From JBFAPK01 sp040676675 (GTDB taxonomy: Bacteria > Actinomycetota > Actinomycetes > Mycobacteriales > Micromonosporaceae): 64,000 nucleotides of DNA. Positions within the stretch are counted from its first letter, which is position 1. Each line of letters opens with the position of its first letter. The translations under genes and the position numbers were made by a program. This document shows positions 1-9,124 of this stretch, piece after piece. Where the stretch lies: contig NZ_JBFAPK010000029.1 of NCBI RefSeq assembly GCF_040676675.1, positions 1-64,000 of the forward strand, given 5' to 3'. The notes below the pieces were generated by a model. That model was not told the DNA's origin, ran no database searches, and was given only the letters and a program-made list of their open reading frames with translations.

Positions 1-1693
1 TGCCGATGGCCTGCAGATCGGCGGGGAGTTTTTTGACCTCGGCTTGCAGGTCGTTGCGGCCGGTGGCGATCCGGGCCTTGGCCCGGTTCAACTCGGCGCC
101 GATGATGTCCGCGACCGAGGAGATGACCTGCTGCATCCGGTCGACGTAGCCCTTACGGGCCTGCTCGTAGAAGGCGTTGACCTCGTCGGGGAGCCCGAAG
201 AGCTTGTCCTTGCCCCACTTCAGCGGGCCAAGGGGTCCCGAGTACCGCTTCTTCTTGTACGCGTCGATACGGGACTTGTAGTCGGCGGTGAACGCGTCCC
301 GGGCCGCCTTCTCACCCTTGGTGAACGCGTCGTCGACCTTGCGGTCCAGGCCCGACAGGATGTCCTCGACGTCCTTCTTCGTCGCGTCGAAGACCTTCTG
401 CAGGCGGGCGGTGACCTGCGCCCGCTTCGCCTCATCCGAACTCTTGGCGCCTTCCTTGCCCGCCGACACCTGCGCCCCGGCCGTTTTGCGGTCGGTGGCC
501 AGGGCGGTCATCGCCGCCGCACCGGCAGCCCCCGCTTGGGCCTTGGCTCCGGCCAAGGTCTGCGCTTCGGCGGCCCGTACCTGGCCGGGGGCGGTCGCGG
601 CGTGCTGCTCGCCGGCCTTCTTCTCCCGCAACGCCCCGGTGAACTCCGGCTCGTTGGAGCGCGCCAACTGCTCCTCGGTCACCTGCGCATCAGCCATCTG
701 CTGATCGACCCGCGCCGGACCGGCGGAGAAGTCGGTAGCGGCGGGTGGGGCCTTGTCCGGGACGGCCTTACCGGGATCGGGGGCGCCGGGGGCACCCGGA
801 GGCTGATCCGCCACCAACGGGGTGACCTGCTTTTCCTTGGCGGCGGAGGTGTCCGGCTCGGCCTTCGTGGTGGTCTCGATCGCCTTCGCGGAGGTTTCCT
901 TACCCGCGCTGACCTGACCCTGGACCTGGCCCTTCACCGCGTCGGCCTTACCCGACTCGCCGAACTTGTCCGCCTCGTCCAAATTCTTCGGCGCCTGCGC
1001 CGCAATCGCCTCGTTCACCGCCCGCACGAACGCGGCCTTGTCGAACTCACCCGGCTTCGCGGCGTTCATCCTCTCCGCGTTCGCCGTCTTGCCCTGCGCT
1101 TCCCGATCGTCCTGCGGAGGCCGCGCCGCACCCTGCGCCTTACCCGCCTCCGACACCGCCGAAGGATGCGCCGACATCACCTTCTGCTTCGCCCGCACAT
1201 CCGAGGCCAACGCGGCGAACTTCGGATCAGCCGACGCCGGCGGACGAGCCCCGGCCGGCGGAGCCTCCGCGCCGGCCGCACCCTCCGCCAACCGCTGCAC
1301 CAGTACGGCCGAGCCGGGTGGAGCAGCGAACGCGGCGGCGCCCGAGCCAGCCGAGAGGTCAGAGCCAGCACCCGCGTCGGCGGGTGAGCGCTGGGCGGAG
1401 GGCGTACCCGGCGCGGCGCCGCCCTTGGACGGCGGCCGAGCGGCACGCGACGACGCCGCCCGCCGCTGCGCGACCAGGCCCGCCACCGCACGGTTACCCG
1501 CCGCAGCCTGCAACCGCTGCGCCACCGCCGGGCTCAACGCCCGCGCCGACCCACTCCGCAGTGCGGTGTCGGCGGTTTCCACGTCCGGCTCGACGCGGGT
1601 ACGAGCGGCCGGCGCGTCTCGCTCAGTGGCAGGTGCGCCCGCGGCGCGTACCCGTTCCCGTTCGGCCCCCAGGTCCTCGGCCGGTGTTTTCAC
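1..1693 (-). CDS. AGNRAV-motif protein (eCIS-associated type), C terminus outside window
   Basis: An uninterrupted reverse-strand frame runs from a GTG at 1693 to the left edge (about 564 residues), so the C terminus is missing. A run of five G lies 9-13 nt upstream of the start. The N-terminal ~50 residues are charged and disordered, followed by the motif LQAAAGNRAV at about residues 61-70, then a second AQR. The rest is Ala/Lys/Glu/Gln-rich and probably helical, ending at the edge with repeated amphipathic helices. The same motif (LQRTAGNRAV) occurs in the DUF4157 protein at 10856-12925. From family knowledge this motif is typical of proteins encoded beside eCIS genes, often cargo or cargo-loading proteins. 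No DUF4157 domain or enzymatic motif is visible in the part present. Function is otherwise unknown. Forward-strand open frames over this region (44-1387, and 966 up to the NUDIX gene) are shadows. Confidence 0.7.
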   Translation of the reverse strand, partial: MKTPAEDLGAERERVRAAGAPATERDAPAARTRVEPDVETADTALRSGSARALSPAVAQRLQAAAGNRAVAGLVAQRRAASSRAARPPSKGGAAPGTPSAQRSPADAGAGSDLSAGSGAAAFAAPPGSAVLVQRLAEGAAGAEAPPAGARPPASADPKFAALASDVRAKQKVMSAHPSAVSEAGKAQGAARPPQDDREAQGKTANAERMNAAKPGEFDKAAFVRAVNEAIAAQAPKNLDEADKFGESGKADAVKGQVQGQVSAGKETSAKAIETTTKAEPDTSAAKEKQVTPLVADQPPGAPGAPDPGKAVPDKAPPAATDFSAGPARVDQQMADAQVTEEQLARSNEPEFTGALREKKAGEQHAATAPGQVRAAEAQTLAGAKAQAGAAGAAAMTALATDRKTAGAQVSAGKEGAKSSDEAKRAQVTARLQKVFDATKKDVEDILSGLDRKVDDAFTKGEKAARDAFTADYKSRIDAYKKKRYSGPLGPLKWGKDKLFGLPDEVNAFYEQARKGYVDRMQQVISSVADIIGAELNRAKARIATGRNDLQAEVKKLPADLQAIG

Positions 1694-1901
1694 GTCGTAC
1701 CCCCAGGATGGGCCCCGTTACGACAAATTCACCGTAGGCCGAGTATTGGATGACGCTGAGTATTCATCCACGGGCATCGCGGTCAGCCGAAGGGGAATCC
1801 AGATCTGCCTATACGGGCAGCTCGGCGAGGGCTGCTACCGCTCGACGCGCCTCGGCGGCAAAGCGATCGCCGATGTCGCACCTGGTTGGCAGGATGTCGT
1901 G
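1694..1901. promoter_or_regulatory. Divergent intergenic region with inverted repeat
   Basis: This 208 bp gap separates two divergent genes and should hold both promoters. It is AT-richer than its surroundings. A perfect 7-bp inverted repeat TGGATGA/TCATCCA (1747-1753 and 1764-1770) lies between two copies of GAGTAT, and a short hairpin CTGCC-TATAC-GGGCAG sits at about 1807-1822. I could not assign -35/-10 boxes confidently. Confidence 0.35.
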
Positions 1902-2501
1902 GTGATCACGATGCGTGAATTGGATCGGGCCGAGCCACTGCGGCGGCTGCACCTGGTCGAGCTGCTCGCCGGGATCGAGCCGTGGGACGCGGCCGAGCGC
2001 GCCGACATCGTCGGTACGGCGGAATGGGTCGCCGACGGCGCGCCGCTCTACCGGGTACGCAAGCCGGACGTGCCGGCCAAGCACCTGGTCAGCTACTTCG
2101 TGGTCTTCGACGAGGGCCGGCGGGAACTGCTACTGGTCGCGCACCGGAAGGCGGGGCTGTGGCTGCCGTCGGGCGGGCACGTGGAGCCCGACGAGGATCC
2201 GTGGGAGACGGTGGTGCGCGAGTGCCGCGAGGAACTGGGCGTCCCGGCCGTACCGTCGACGTTCGCCGGCGAGCGGCCGTTCTTCCTGACCGTGACCGAG
2301 ACGCGGGGCGCCGGCCGGCACACGGACGTCTCGCTCTGGTACGTCCTGCGCGGCGACCCGGCCGAGATCGTGGCGTACGACGAGGAGGAGTTCGACGCGA
2401 TCCGCTGGGTGGCGCCGGCCGACCTGCTGGCCGAGCCGGCGGAGACGCTCGACCCGCAGCTGCACCGCTTCACCCGCAAGCTGCTCGCCGCCCTCGCCTG
2501 A
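1902..2501 (+). CDS. NUDIX hydrolase
   Basis: The protein carries a perfect Nudix box (G-x5-E-x7-REUxEExGU): it starts at GGHVEPDEDPWE and ends REELGV, so the metal-binding Glu residues are intact. Family members hydrolyse nucleoside diphosphates linked to another moiety; the substrate cannot be read from sequence. The ~50-residue N-terminal helical extension before the beta-grasp Nudix fold (ending W-V-A-D-G-A-P-L-Y) is common in actinobacterial members annotated simply as NUDIX hydrolases. I chose GTG 1902 because AGGA at 1891-1894 is 7 nt upstream; ATG 1911 is the alternative and changes only three residues. It is divergent from the AGNRAV gene and convergent with the FMN reductase, with a repeat/terminator hairpin between them. 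Confidence 0.85.
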   Translation: MITMRELDRAEPLRRLHLVELLAGIEPWDAAERADIVGTAEWVADGAPLYRVRKPDVPAKHLVSYFVVFDEGRRELLLVAHRKAGLWLPSGGHVEPDEDPWETVVRECREELGVPAVPSTFAGERPFFLTVTETRGAGRHTDVSLWYVLRGDPAEIVAYDEEEFDAIRWVAPADLLAEPAETLDPQLHRFTRKLLAALA

Positions 2502-2572
2502 CGAGCCGGCGCGAGGCGCCCGGGTCCGGGACCCGCGAGCACCCACAGGTCGGGCGCCCGCGAGCACGCAGA

Positions 2573-2622
2573 TACGGAGAAAGAGTGGCTATCCGGCGCC
2601 GGACAGCCACTCTTTCTCTGTA
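2573..2622. repeat. Dispersed palindromic repeat, copy 1 (bidirectional terminator)
   Basis: An 18-bp stem (arms 2573-2590 and 2605-2622, one G:T pair) surrounds a loop that is itself the palindrome TCCGGC/GCCGGA, so nearly the whole 50 nt can cruciform. The core GAGAAAGAGTGG recurs in copies at 23654-23715 and 24905-24966, with a variant at 56876-56935. It lies between the convergent NUDIX and FMN reductase genes, where a terminator for both strands is expected. Confidence 0.85.
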
Positions 2623-2656
2623 CTTGTGCGGATCACCCCACCCTCGGCCCCGCGGA

Positions 2657-3229
2657 TCAGGCGCTCTTGTCGCGCAGGGGCTTGAGGGCGGCGGCGTACC
2701 GGACCAACTCGTCGAGCATGACGTCGGCGGCGCTCTCCATCGTCTCGTTCGGCTGGAGGACGCCGTCGTCGCCGATGAACTGCCGGACGAAGGGGATGTG
2801 CACCGCGTCGTTGACCGGTACGAGGCTCAGCGGGACGAGCACCTGCCGGATCATCTGGGCCGCCCGGGTACCGGCCGAGACGCCGCCGTAGCTGACCAGG
2901 CCGACCGGCTTGTGGTTCCACTCCAGGTTCAGGTAGTCGAGGGCGTTCTTCAGCGGTGCCGAGAAACCGTAGTTGTACTCCGGCATGACGAAGACGTACG
3001 CGTCACCCGACTCGATCTTCGCGCTCCAGTCCTTGGTGTGCTGGTGCACGTACCGCCGCAGCTTCGGGTGGTGTGGCTCGTCCATCATCGGGAGGTTCCA
3101 CTCGGCGAGGTCGATCAGCTCGACGTCGAAGCCGCCGTGCTTCACGGCCCGGTCGAGGAACCACTTCGCCACCGGCTCGCCAGCGCGGCCGGGACGGGTG
3201 CTGGCGAGGATGATCTGCAGCTTCGCCAT
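2657..3229 (-). CDS. NAD(P)H-dependent FMN reductase (flavodoxin-like fold)
   Basis: This 190-residue protein has the family's N-terminal FMN phosphate-binding loop, IILASTRPGRAGEPVA (residues ~5-20), and the diagnostic PEYNYGFSAPLKNALDYL stretch around residues 80-97 that stacks on the flavin. Relatives (SsuE, chromate/quinone and azo reductases) are cytosolic homodimers that reduce FMN or quinones with NAD(P)H. ATG 3229 was chosen because GGAG lies 8 nt upstream; a longer frame starting at 3295 adds 22 non-conserved residues. It is alone on its strand, with the large secreted peptidase diverging upstream. The specific acceptor is not predictable. Confidence 0.88.
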   Translation of the reverse strand: MAKLQIILASTRPGRAGEPVAKWFLDRAVKHGGFDVELIDLAEWNLPMMDEPHHPKLRRYVHQHTKDWSAKIESGDAYVFVMPEYNYGFSAPLKNALDYLNLEWNHKPVGLVSYGGVSAGTRAAQMIRQVLVPLSLVPVNDAVHIPFVRQFIGDDGVLQPNETMESAADVMLDELVRYAAALKPLRDKSA

Positions 3230-3408
3230 CGTGTCTGCTCCGATCCGCCCGCGGTGGCGTGAACGCGCCAGGGCGGCAAACCGCCACGTCGGCACGTTGA
3301 CCCGTCGGGCAGCCTAGGTGGATCTTTCTCCCAGCGAACATACCCCCGTTCGCCGTCGACCTGCGTGCTTGGGGCCGATTCAGCCGGGTCCGGAAACTGG
3401 AGTAGGGC

Positions 3409-6400
3409 GTGCGAGGCGAAAGACCAAGATCTACCGGATCATCCCTGCTCCGCGCGGTGGCGGCGCTGGTGCTGGCGGTGGTGGCCGTGCAGGTACCGCA
3501 GCCCGCCGCGCTCGCGGCCCCGAGCAGCCCGAGCAGCCCGAGCGCGCCGGCCACCAGCGCGCCGGGCAGCCCGAGCAGCACCAGCGCGGCGAGCGTGCAG
3601 CGGCTCTGCGGCACCCCGAAGCCCGGTGAACTGTCCTGCTTCGGGCTGCGCCGCACCGACACCCGCCGGTCGCGCGGCGTGCAGCCGCGCACCGCCGCCG
3701 CGACGCCGGAGGGGTACGCCCCGGCCGACCTGCTCTCCGCGTACGGGCTGCCGGCCGGCGGGGGCGCGGGCGCGACGATCGCGATCGTCGACGCGTACGA
3801 CAACCCGCGCGCCGAGGAGGACCTGGCCGTCTACCGCCAGCAGTACGGGCTGCCGCCCTGCACCACCGCCAACGGCTGCTTCCGGAAGGTGGACCAGCGG
3901 GGCGGCACCGACTACCCGGAGCCGAACGGCGACTGGGCCGGTGAGATCTCGCTGGACGTCGACATGGCCTCGGCGGTCGCGCCGCAGGCGCACATCCTGC
4001 TGGTCGAGGCGGACAGCGCCTACACCGACGACCTCGGTACGGCGGTGAACACCGCGGTGGCGCTGGGCGCGAAGTACGTCTCCAACTCGTACGGCTCCGA
4101 CCCGAGCGCGCCGGAGGATCCGAGCGAGCCGGCGTACGACGAGGCGTACTTCAACCACCCGGGCGTCGCCGTCGTGGCCAGCTCGGGCGACTTCGGCTAC
4201 GGGGTGAGCTACCCGGCCTCCTCCACCTACGTGACGGCTGTCGGCGGTACCTCGCTGGTCCGCGACGGCAGCGCCCGGGGCTGGTCGGAGAAGGTGTGGA
4301 ACACCGCCGGTACCCGCTCGACCGGCGAGCCGTACTGGGGCGCCACCGGCTCGGGCTGCTCGACCGTGGAGACCAAGCCGACCTACCAGGCGGACTCCGG
4401 CTGCGCCGGCCGTACCGTGGCGGACGTCTCGGCGGTCGCCGACCCGGCCACCGGCGTCGCCGTCTACAACAGCTACTCGGACGAGGGCTGGAACGTCTAC
4501 GGCGGCACCAGCGCCTCGGCGCCGATCGTCGCGGGCGTGTACGCGCTGGCCGGTACGCCGGTCGCCGGCAGCACCCCGGCCTCGTACCCGTACCTGAGCC
4601 CCGGCGCGCTGCACGACGTGACCACCGGCGACAACGCGAGCTGCGCCGACCGTTCCCTCTGCGGCTTCGGCCCGACGCCGGAGTGCACGCCCCGCTACCT
4701 CTGCGCGGCCGGCCCCGGCTACGACGGGCCGACCGGTCTCGGTACCCCCAACGGCCTGGCCGCCTTCCGGCCCGGCCCGCACGCGACCGTCAGCGGTACC
4801 GTCACCGACGCGGCCACCGGCCGGCCGGTCGCCGGCGCCGCGGTGAGCCTCGCCCCGTACGCCACCACGAGCGGACCGGACGGCCGCTACCAGTTGGTCG
4901 TACCGGTCGGGTCGTACCCGTTGACGGTCGGCGCGTTCGGCTACGCGCAACTGGACCTCGGTACCCAGGAGCTGGCGGACGGCGTCGCGGTGACCCGGGA
5001 CGCGGCCCTGGTCGCGGTGCCGAGCCAGACGGTCGCCGGGACGGTCCGCGACGGCGGCGGGCACGGCTGGGGCCTCTACGCCCGGCTCACGGTCGACGGG
5101 GTCCCGGGCACCGTCTTCACCGACCCGAGGACCGGCGCGTACGCGGTCAAGCTGCCGATGGACCGCACCTACACGCTGCGAGTGACCCCGCTCTACCCCG
5201 GCTACCGGTCGGCCAGCGCCACGGTCGAGCTGGGTCAGGCGTCGAAGCGGGTCGACATCACCCTGCCGATCTTCACGACCGGCGCGCTCGCCCCCGGCTA
5301 CGCCGTCAACTACCACGGGGGCGGGCTGGAGAGCTTCGCCACGAGCGGTACGCCCGCCGGCTGGACCGTGCGGAACAACACCCCGGCGGGCGGTTGGCAG
5401 TTCGACGACCCGCTGAACCGGGGCAACCAGACCGGCGGCACCGGCCGGTTCGCGATCGTGGACGACTACGCGCTGGGCTGGGCCGCCGCCGACAGCGAGC
5501 TGATCAGCCCGAGCTACGACCTGTCCGGGCAGACCGCGCCCGTGCTGGAGTTCGACAGCGCGCTGCCGTGGGCGTACCGGCTGGGCGACCTGACCGCCGA
5601 CGTCGACGTGAGCACGGACGGCGGCGCGACCTGGACCAACGTCTGGCGGCACGCGGACGCGGTGCCCGGCCCGGACCACGAGACGGTGCCGCTGACCGGG
5701 TACGCGGGCCGGTCCTCGGTGCGGATCCGGTTCCACTTCGTCGGCAGCCTGACCGGCATGTGGCAGCTGGACAACGTGGCGGTCGGTACCCGCAGCCTCG
5801 ACGTCCTGCCGGGTGGTCTGCTGGTCGGGCAGGTCACCGACGCGAACACCGGCGCCGGGGTGGCGGGCGCGACGGTACGCGGCGTGGCGGCGCCCGCCGA
5901 CGCCGGTCGCAGCGTCGCCTCGCCGGGCGACCCGGCCGTCGGCGACGGCCTCTACTGGGCCTTCTCCGGTCGTACCGGCAAGCAGCAGTTCACCGCCGAC
6001 CTGGCCGGCTTCGGGTATCCGGCGGTCACCGCGAAGGTGACCGTGCGGCCCGACGCCATCACGCCGGTCGACTTCGCGCTGGCCGCCGGCCGGCTGCGGG
6101 TCGACGCGACCGCGGTCGCCGCCGACGTGGCCTGGGGCACGACGAAGACGGTCAACCTCCAGGTCAAGAACACCGGCGGCGCCCCGGCCACCTTCGGCCT
6201 GGGCGAGCAGCGGGTCGGCGTTCCGGCCGGCCCGGCCACCGGAGCGCCCCGGCAGCGGGTGCGCAGCCAGCTGACGCCGAACGGCATGGTCGCCTCGGCG
6301 GCCCGGGCGGCGGGCGGGACCTCGGCGCGTACCGGTGCCGCCACCGACCAGGCCTGGCAGCCCGTCACCGACCTGCCCGTCGGCGTGCAGGGCGGGGTCG

Positions 6401-7695
6401 CCGCGGTCGACCACGGCGTGCTCTACGCGGGGCTCGGCGCGGACGCCAGCGGCCAGTGGACCAACGGCTTCTGGTCCTACGATCCCGCCTCGGCGACCTG
6501 GCGGCCGTTGGCGCACGCCACCACGCTGCGCTTCGCCCCGGCGTACGGCTTCGTCCGCGGCAAGCTCTACGTGGTCGGCGGCAAGGACCGGGCGGGCGTG
6601 CCGATCCCGGGTGGCGAGGTCTACGACCCCGCCACCGACAGCTGGTCGGAGATCGCGCCCGCGCCCAAGGCGTACGGCGCCGCCGGCTCGGCGGTCCTCG
6701 GCGACAAGCTCTACGTGGTCGGCGGCTGCGACCAGTTCAACTGCGGCGCGAGCGACGTGCAGGTCTACGACCCGGCGACGGACAGCTGGTCGGCCGGCAA
6801 GCCGTACCCGAGGCCGCTGTCGTACCTGCCCTGCGGCACCGTCGACGGCGTGCTCTACTGCACCGGCGGCGTCTACCAGCCGTCCGGCGGCGCGCCCGCC
6901 GGTACGAAGGAGGGGTACGCCTTCGACCCGGTGACGGCCGACTGGCGGCGGATCGCCGACGCGCCGATCGACGTCTGGGGCGCGGCCGGCAGCAGCGCGA
7001 ACGGGCGGCTGCTGACCGCCGGTGGCCTGGTCAACAGCACCGGCGAGCTGACCAACGAGGCGTACGCCTACGACCCGGCGGCCGACGCGTGGTCGGCGCT
7101 GCCGAGCCTGAACACGCCCGTGATGATCGCGGCGGCGGCACCGGGCTGGTACGTGCTGGGCGGCCAGACGCGGTACGCCCCGACGGCGACGGCGCAGAAG
7201 CTGCCCGGGTACGACCAGCCGCACGCGGACGTGCCGTGGCTGGCAGCGGGCGCGAAGTCGCTGACCCTGCGGCCGGGGCAGAGCACCACGGTGCGGGTGA
7301 CCCTGGACGCGGGCGCGATGGGGCCGGCCGACGCGGGGGCGCACGCCGCCCGGCTGCTGCTCGACAGCGACACCCCGTACGGCTCGGTCGCGGTGCCGCT
7401 GACCATGACGGTGACGGCGCCGGCGGGCTGGGGGCAGCTGACCGGTACGGTCACCGGCCGGGGCGCGGACGGCGGGGCGGTACCGCTGGCCGGCGCCATC
7501 GTGCAGGTGGAGACGAAGGCCGGGAACCACACGCTGGTCACCGACGCCGACGGCCGGTACCGGCTCTGGCTGCCGGCGAGGGACAACCCGCTGACCGTGG
7601 TCGTCGCGGCCACCGGGTACGCCCCCACGACCAGGACCGTACGGATCGTCCGGGACGGCACGGTGACGGCTGACTTCCCGCTGACGCAGTTGTAG
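3409..7695 (+). CDS. Secreted S53 (sedolisin-like) peptidase with kelch and carboxypeptidase-regulatory domains
   Basis: A 1428-residue exported protein. GTG start with GGAG 6 nt upstream; signal peptide about residues 1-37 (cleavage near ALAA). The S53 catalytic domain spans about 100-455, with the E-x3-D pair E179/D183, the SSGD oxyanion Asp near D261 and the GGTSAS nucleophile near S368. The usual long activation propeptide is absent; only ~65 residues separate signal and catalytic domain. Downstream are a carboxypeptidase-regulatory-like domain (~460-535), a second beta domain, a MAM/jelly-roll-like region (~630-790), another regulatory-like domain, a kelch beta-propeller with YDPATDSW-type repeats (~985-1250), an NEW3-like beta domain and a final regulatory-like domain (~1345-1428). 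It probably degrades and binds an extracellular polymer. The long antisense frame 3439-7530 is a GC-codon shadow. Confidence 0.88.
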   Translation: MRGERPRSTGSSLLRAVAALVLAVVAVQVPQPAALAAPSSPSSPSAPATSAPGSPSSTSAASVQRLCGTPKPGELSCFGLRRTDTRRSRGVQPRTAAATPEGYAPADLLSAYGLPAGGGAGATIAIVDAYDNPRAEEDLAVYRQQYGLPPCTTANGCFRKVDQRGGTDYPEPNGDWAGEISLDVDMASAVAPQAHILLVEADSAYTDDLGTAVNTAVALGAKYVSNSYGSDPSAPEDPSEPAYDEAYFNHPGVAVVASSGDFGYGVSYPASSTYVTAVGGTSLVRDGSARGWSEKVWNTAGTRSTGEPYWGATGSGCSTVETKPTYQADSGCAGRTVADVSAVADPATGVAVYNSYSDEGWNVYGGTSASAPIVAGVYALAGTPVAGSTPASYPYLSPGALHDVTTGDNASCADRSLCGFGPTPECTPRYLCAAGPGYDGPTGLGTPNGLAAFRPGPHATVSGTVTDAATGRPVAGAAVSLAPYATTSGPDGRYQLVVPVGSYPLTVGAFGYAQLDLGTQELADGVAVTRDAALVAVPSQTVAGTVRDGGGHGWGLYARLTVDGVPGTVFTDPRTGAYAVKLPMDRTYTLRVTPLYPGYRSASATVELGQASKRVDITLPIFTTGALAPGYAVNYHGGGLESFATSGTPAGWTVRNNTPAGGWQFDDPLNRGNQTGGTGRFAIVDDYALGWAAADSELISPSYDLSGQTAPVLEFDSALPWAYRLGDLTADVDVSTDGGATWTNVWRHADAVPGPDHETVPLTGYAGRSSVRIRFHFVGSLTGMWQLDNVAVGTRSLDVLPGGLLVGQVTDANTGAGVAGATVRGVAAPADAGRSVASPGDPAVGDGLYWAFSGRTGKQQFTADLAGFGYPAVTAKVTVRPDAITPVDFALAAGRLRVDATAVAADVAWGTTKTVNLQVKNTGGAPATFGLGEQRVGVPAGPATGAPRQRVRSQLTPNGMVASAARAAGGTSARTGAATDQAWQPVTDLPVGVQGGVAAVDHGVLYAGLGADASGQWTNGFWSYDPASATWRPLAHATTLRFAPAYGFVRGKLYVVGGKDRAGVPIPGGEVYDPATDSWSEIAPAPKAYGAAGSAVLGDKLYVVGGCDQFNCGASDVQVYDPATDSWSAGKPYPRPLSYLPCGTVDGVLYCTGGVYQPSGGAPAGTKEGYAFDPVTADWRRIADAPIDVWGAAGSSANGRLLTAGGLVNSTGELTNEAYAYDPAADAWSALPSLNTPVMIAAAAPGWYVLGGQTRYAPTATAQKLPGYDQPHADVPWLAAGAKSLTLRPGQSTTVRVTLDAGAMGPADAGAHAARLLLDSDTPYGSVAVPLTMTVTAPAGWGQLTGTVTGRGADGGAVPLAGAIVQVETKAGNHTLVTDADGRYRLWLPARDNPLTVVVAATGYAPTTRTVRIVRDGTVTADFPLTQL

Positions 7696-7710
7696 GTAGG
7701 TACCGCTTCC

Positions 7711-7736
7711 GCGGGCGGCGCCGATCCGCCGCCCGC
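7711..7736 (+). terminator. GC-rich hairpin after the peptidase gene
   Basis: Perfect 10-bp stem GCGGGCGGCG / CGCCGCCCGC with a 6-nt loop, 15 nt after the stop codon. It has no T tract, as is usual in actinobacteria. Confidence 0.6.
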
Positions 7737-7762
7737 GTCAACTCCGCCCCAGCCGGAGCGGT

Positions 7763-7796
7763 AGGGGGCCGGTCTACGTGGTGACCGGCCCCCTTT
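7763..7796. terminator. Rho-independent-like hairpin, probably bidirectional
   Basis: A 12-bp perfect stem (AGGGGGCCGGTC paired with 7783-7794) ends in TT on the forward strand. It lies between the converging peptidase gene and the regulator gene at 7890. Confidence 0.7.
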
Positions 7797-7889
7797 CGGC
7801 GTTCCGGGGTCCCGGCCCGGCGGCTGGGCGGCACACGGCCCGGCCCGGAGCCTCGGCGGGCGGGCAGCCCGGCGGACCGGCCCGGCTGG

Positions 7890-8888
7890 TCAGCACGGGG
7901 CCTCGGCCTCGTCCGGGTTCCACCAGCCGCGCCGGGCGGCCAGCACGCCGGCCTGGAACCGGCTGGTCGCGCCGAGCCGCAGCAGCAGCGCCTGGATGCG
8001 GCGCTGGACGGTACGGTGGCCGATCTCCAGTTGCCGCGCGATCGCCTCGTCGGGCAGTCCCATGGCGAGCAGCGAGACGATCCGCCGCTCCTCCTCGCTG
8101 ATGAACTCACCGGCGCCGTTGGTGCCCTGGTCCGGTACGAACGGTTGGGCCCGCTGCCAGAGCGTCTCGAAGAGGGTGGAGAGCGCGTCGAGCAGCGCCG
8201 ACGGGTGGACCAGGATGCACGCGTCCAGCACCTGCGGCGTGGCCAGCAGCGGGATGAGCCCGGCCTGGTCGTCGGCGATGATCATCTTCATCGGCGACTC
8301 GGGCAGGAAACGGACCTCCTCGCCGGCCGCGATGTCCCGTTCGATGCGCTCGGTGGCGCCGGGCTGGGTCAGCGTGGCGCGGGCGTGGATGAAGCGGCTG
8401 CGCACCCGCCGGCCGCCGATGTTCCGGCTGGAGTTGACCCGTTCGCCGGTGCTGGTCTGGGCGTACGGCGGCGCGTCGATGCCGCGGATCTCGCGCTCCG
8501 CGCGGCGGAAGAGCTGCTGCCCGCAGCGGGCCACCCCGTCCTGCCCGACGATCACCTCGATCAGGGAGGTCGAGTCGGGGCCGACCCGGGCCTTGCGGTG
8601 CCGCTCGGCGAGCCGCTGCGCCAGCGCCCGCATCCGCTGGATGTCCCGCTCGCGGGAGAGCAGGAGCACCTCGACCGCCGGCTCGGGCGGCAGCGCGCTG
8701 TAGCGTACGGGCCGGCCCGGCATCCGCGAGATGAGGCCGTGGTCCTCCAGCCGGACCAGGGCCGCGCCGAGCGCGGCCGGGTCGATGCCGGTACGGCTGT
8801 GCAGCTCGTCCATGGTCAGGGCCGGGTTGTCCACCAGGGCGAGGTACGCCCCCTCGCCCGAATGGTCCAGGCCGAGGATCTCCAGCAT
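7890..8888 (-). CDS. TrmB-type / LuxR-type HTH transcriptional regulator
   Basis: A 332-residue two-HTH regulator. Residues 1-70 (MLEILGLDHSGEGAYLALVD onward) match the TrmB winged helix that many actinobacterial regulators carry. The middle ~90-250 resembles the TrmB-associated PLD-like effector fold (RRVRSRFIHARATL, then FLPESPMKMIIAD). Residues ~265-330 form a LuxR/FixJ helix-turn-helix (SEEERRIVSLLAMGLPDEAI, then GHRTVQRRIQALLLRLG). I chose ATG 8888 over ATG 8954 because a promoter-like sequence (8912-8942) lies between them. It is divergent from the amino-acid permease at 9125, which is a plausible target. Ligand unknown. Confidence 0.8.
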   Translation of the reverse strand: MLEILGLDHSGEGAYLALVDNPALTMDELHSRTGIDPAALGAALVRLEDHGLISRMPGRPVRYSALPPEPAVEVLLLSRERDIQRMRALAQRLAERHRKARVGPDSTSLIEVIVGQDGVARCGQQLFRRAEREIRGIDAPPYAQTSTGERVNSSRNIGGRRVRSRFIHARATLTQPGATERIERDIAAGEEVRFLPESPMKMIIADDQAGLIPLLATPQVLDACILVHPSALLDALSTLFETLWQRAQPFVPDQGTNGAGEFISEEERRIVSLLAMGLPDEAIARQLEIGHRTVQRRIQALLLRLGATSRFQAGVLAARRGWWNPDEAEAPC

Positions 8889-8911
8889 GCCGCCCCACCC
8901 CCCGGGCGGAC

Positions 8912-8942
8912 ATCCTAGAACCGAATTGATCACGTCCGTCAA
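8912..8942 (-). promoter_or_regulatory. Predicted promoter of the TrmB/LuxR regulator
   Basis: On the reverse strand, TTGACG (8942-8937) and TAGGAT (8917-8912) are separated by 19 nt, giving a predicted transcription start about 16 nt before ATG 8888. The spacer is 2 nt longer than ideal. Its position supports the shorter protein start. Confidence 0.5.
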
Positions 8943-9124
8943 CAGGCAGTTCATGCCGGGTTCAGGACCGGCTGGGCGGGGCGCCCCGGTTCGGGTACCC
9001 CGTCGTCCCCCGGCGCACCGCCGAGGCTCGCGGGCGGCGCGCGGCGGTTGGGCCGTGCCGGCGCGGGGTAGCAGGGAGCCCTCGATACCCGGGAGGCCCC
9101 GGGCGCGGCGAAGGGGGTGGGCGG

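Noticed and set aside
44..1387. 447-codon forward frame at the left edge
   Set aside because: Opposite the AGNRAV gene, whose reverse frame is open throughout and has the family motif; the forward translation is Arg/Gly/Leu-rich with no domain.
3439..7530. 1363-codon open frame antisense to the S53 peptidase gene
   Set aside because: Arg/Pro/Gly/His-rich translation without domains, exactly opposite a well-supported gene; a third-position GC artefact.
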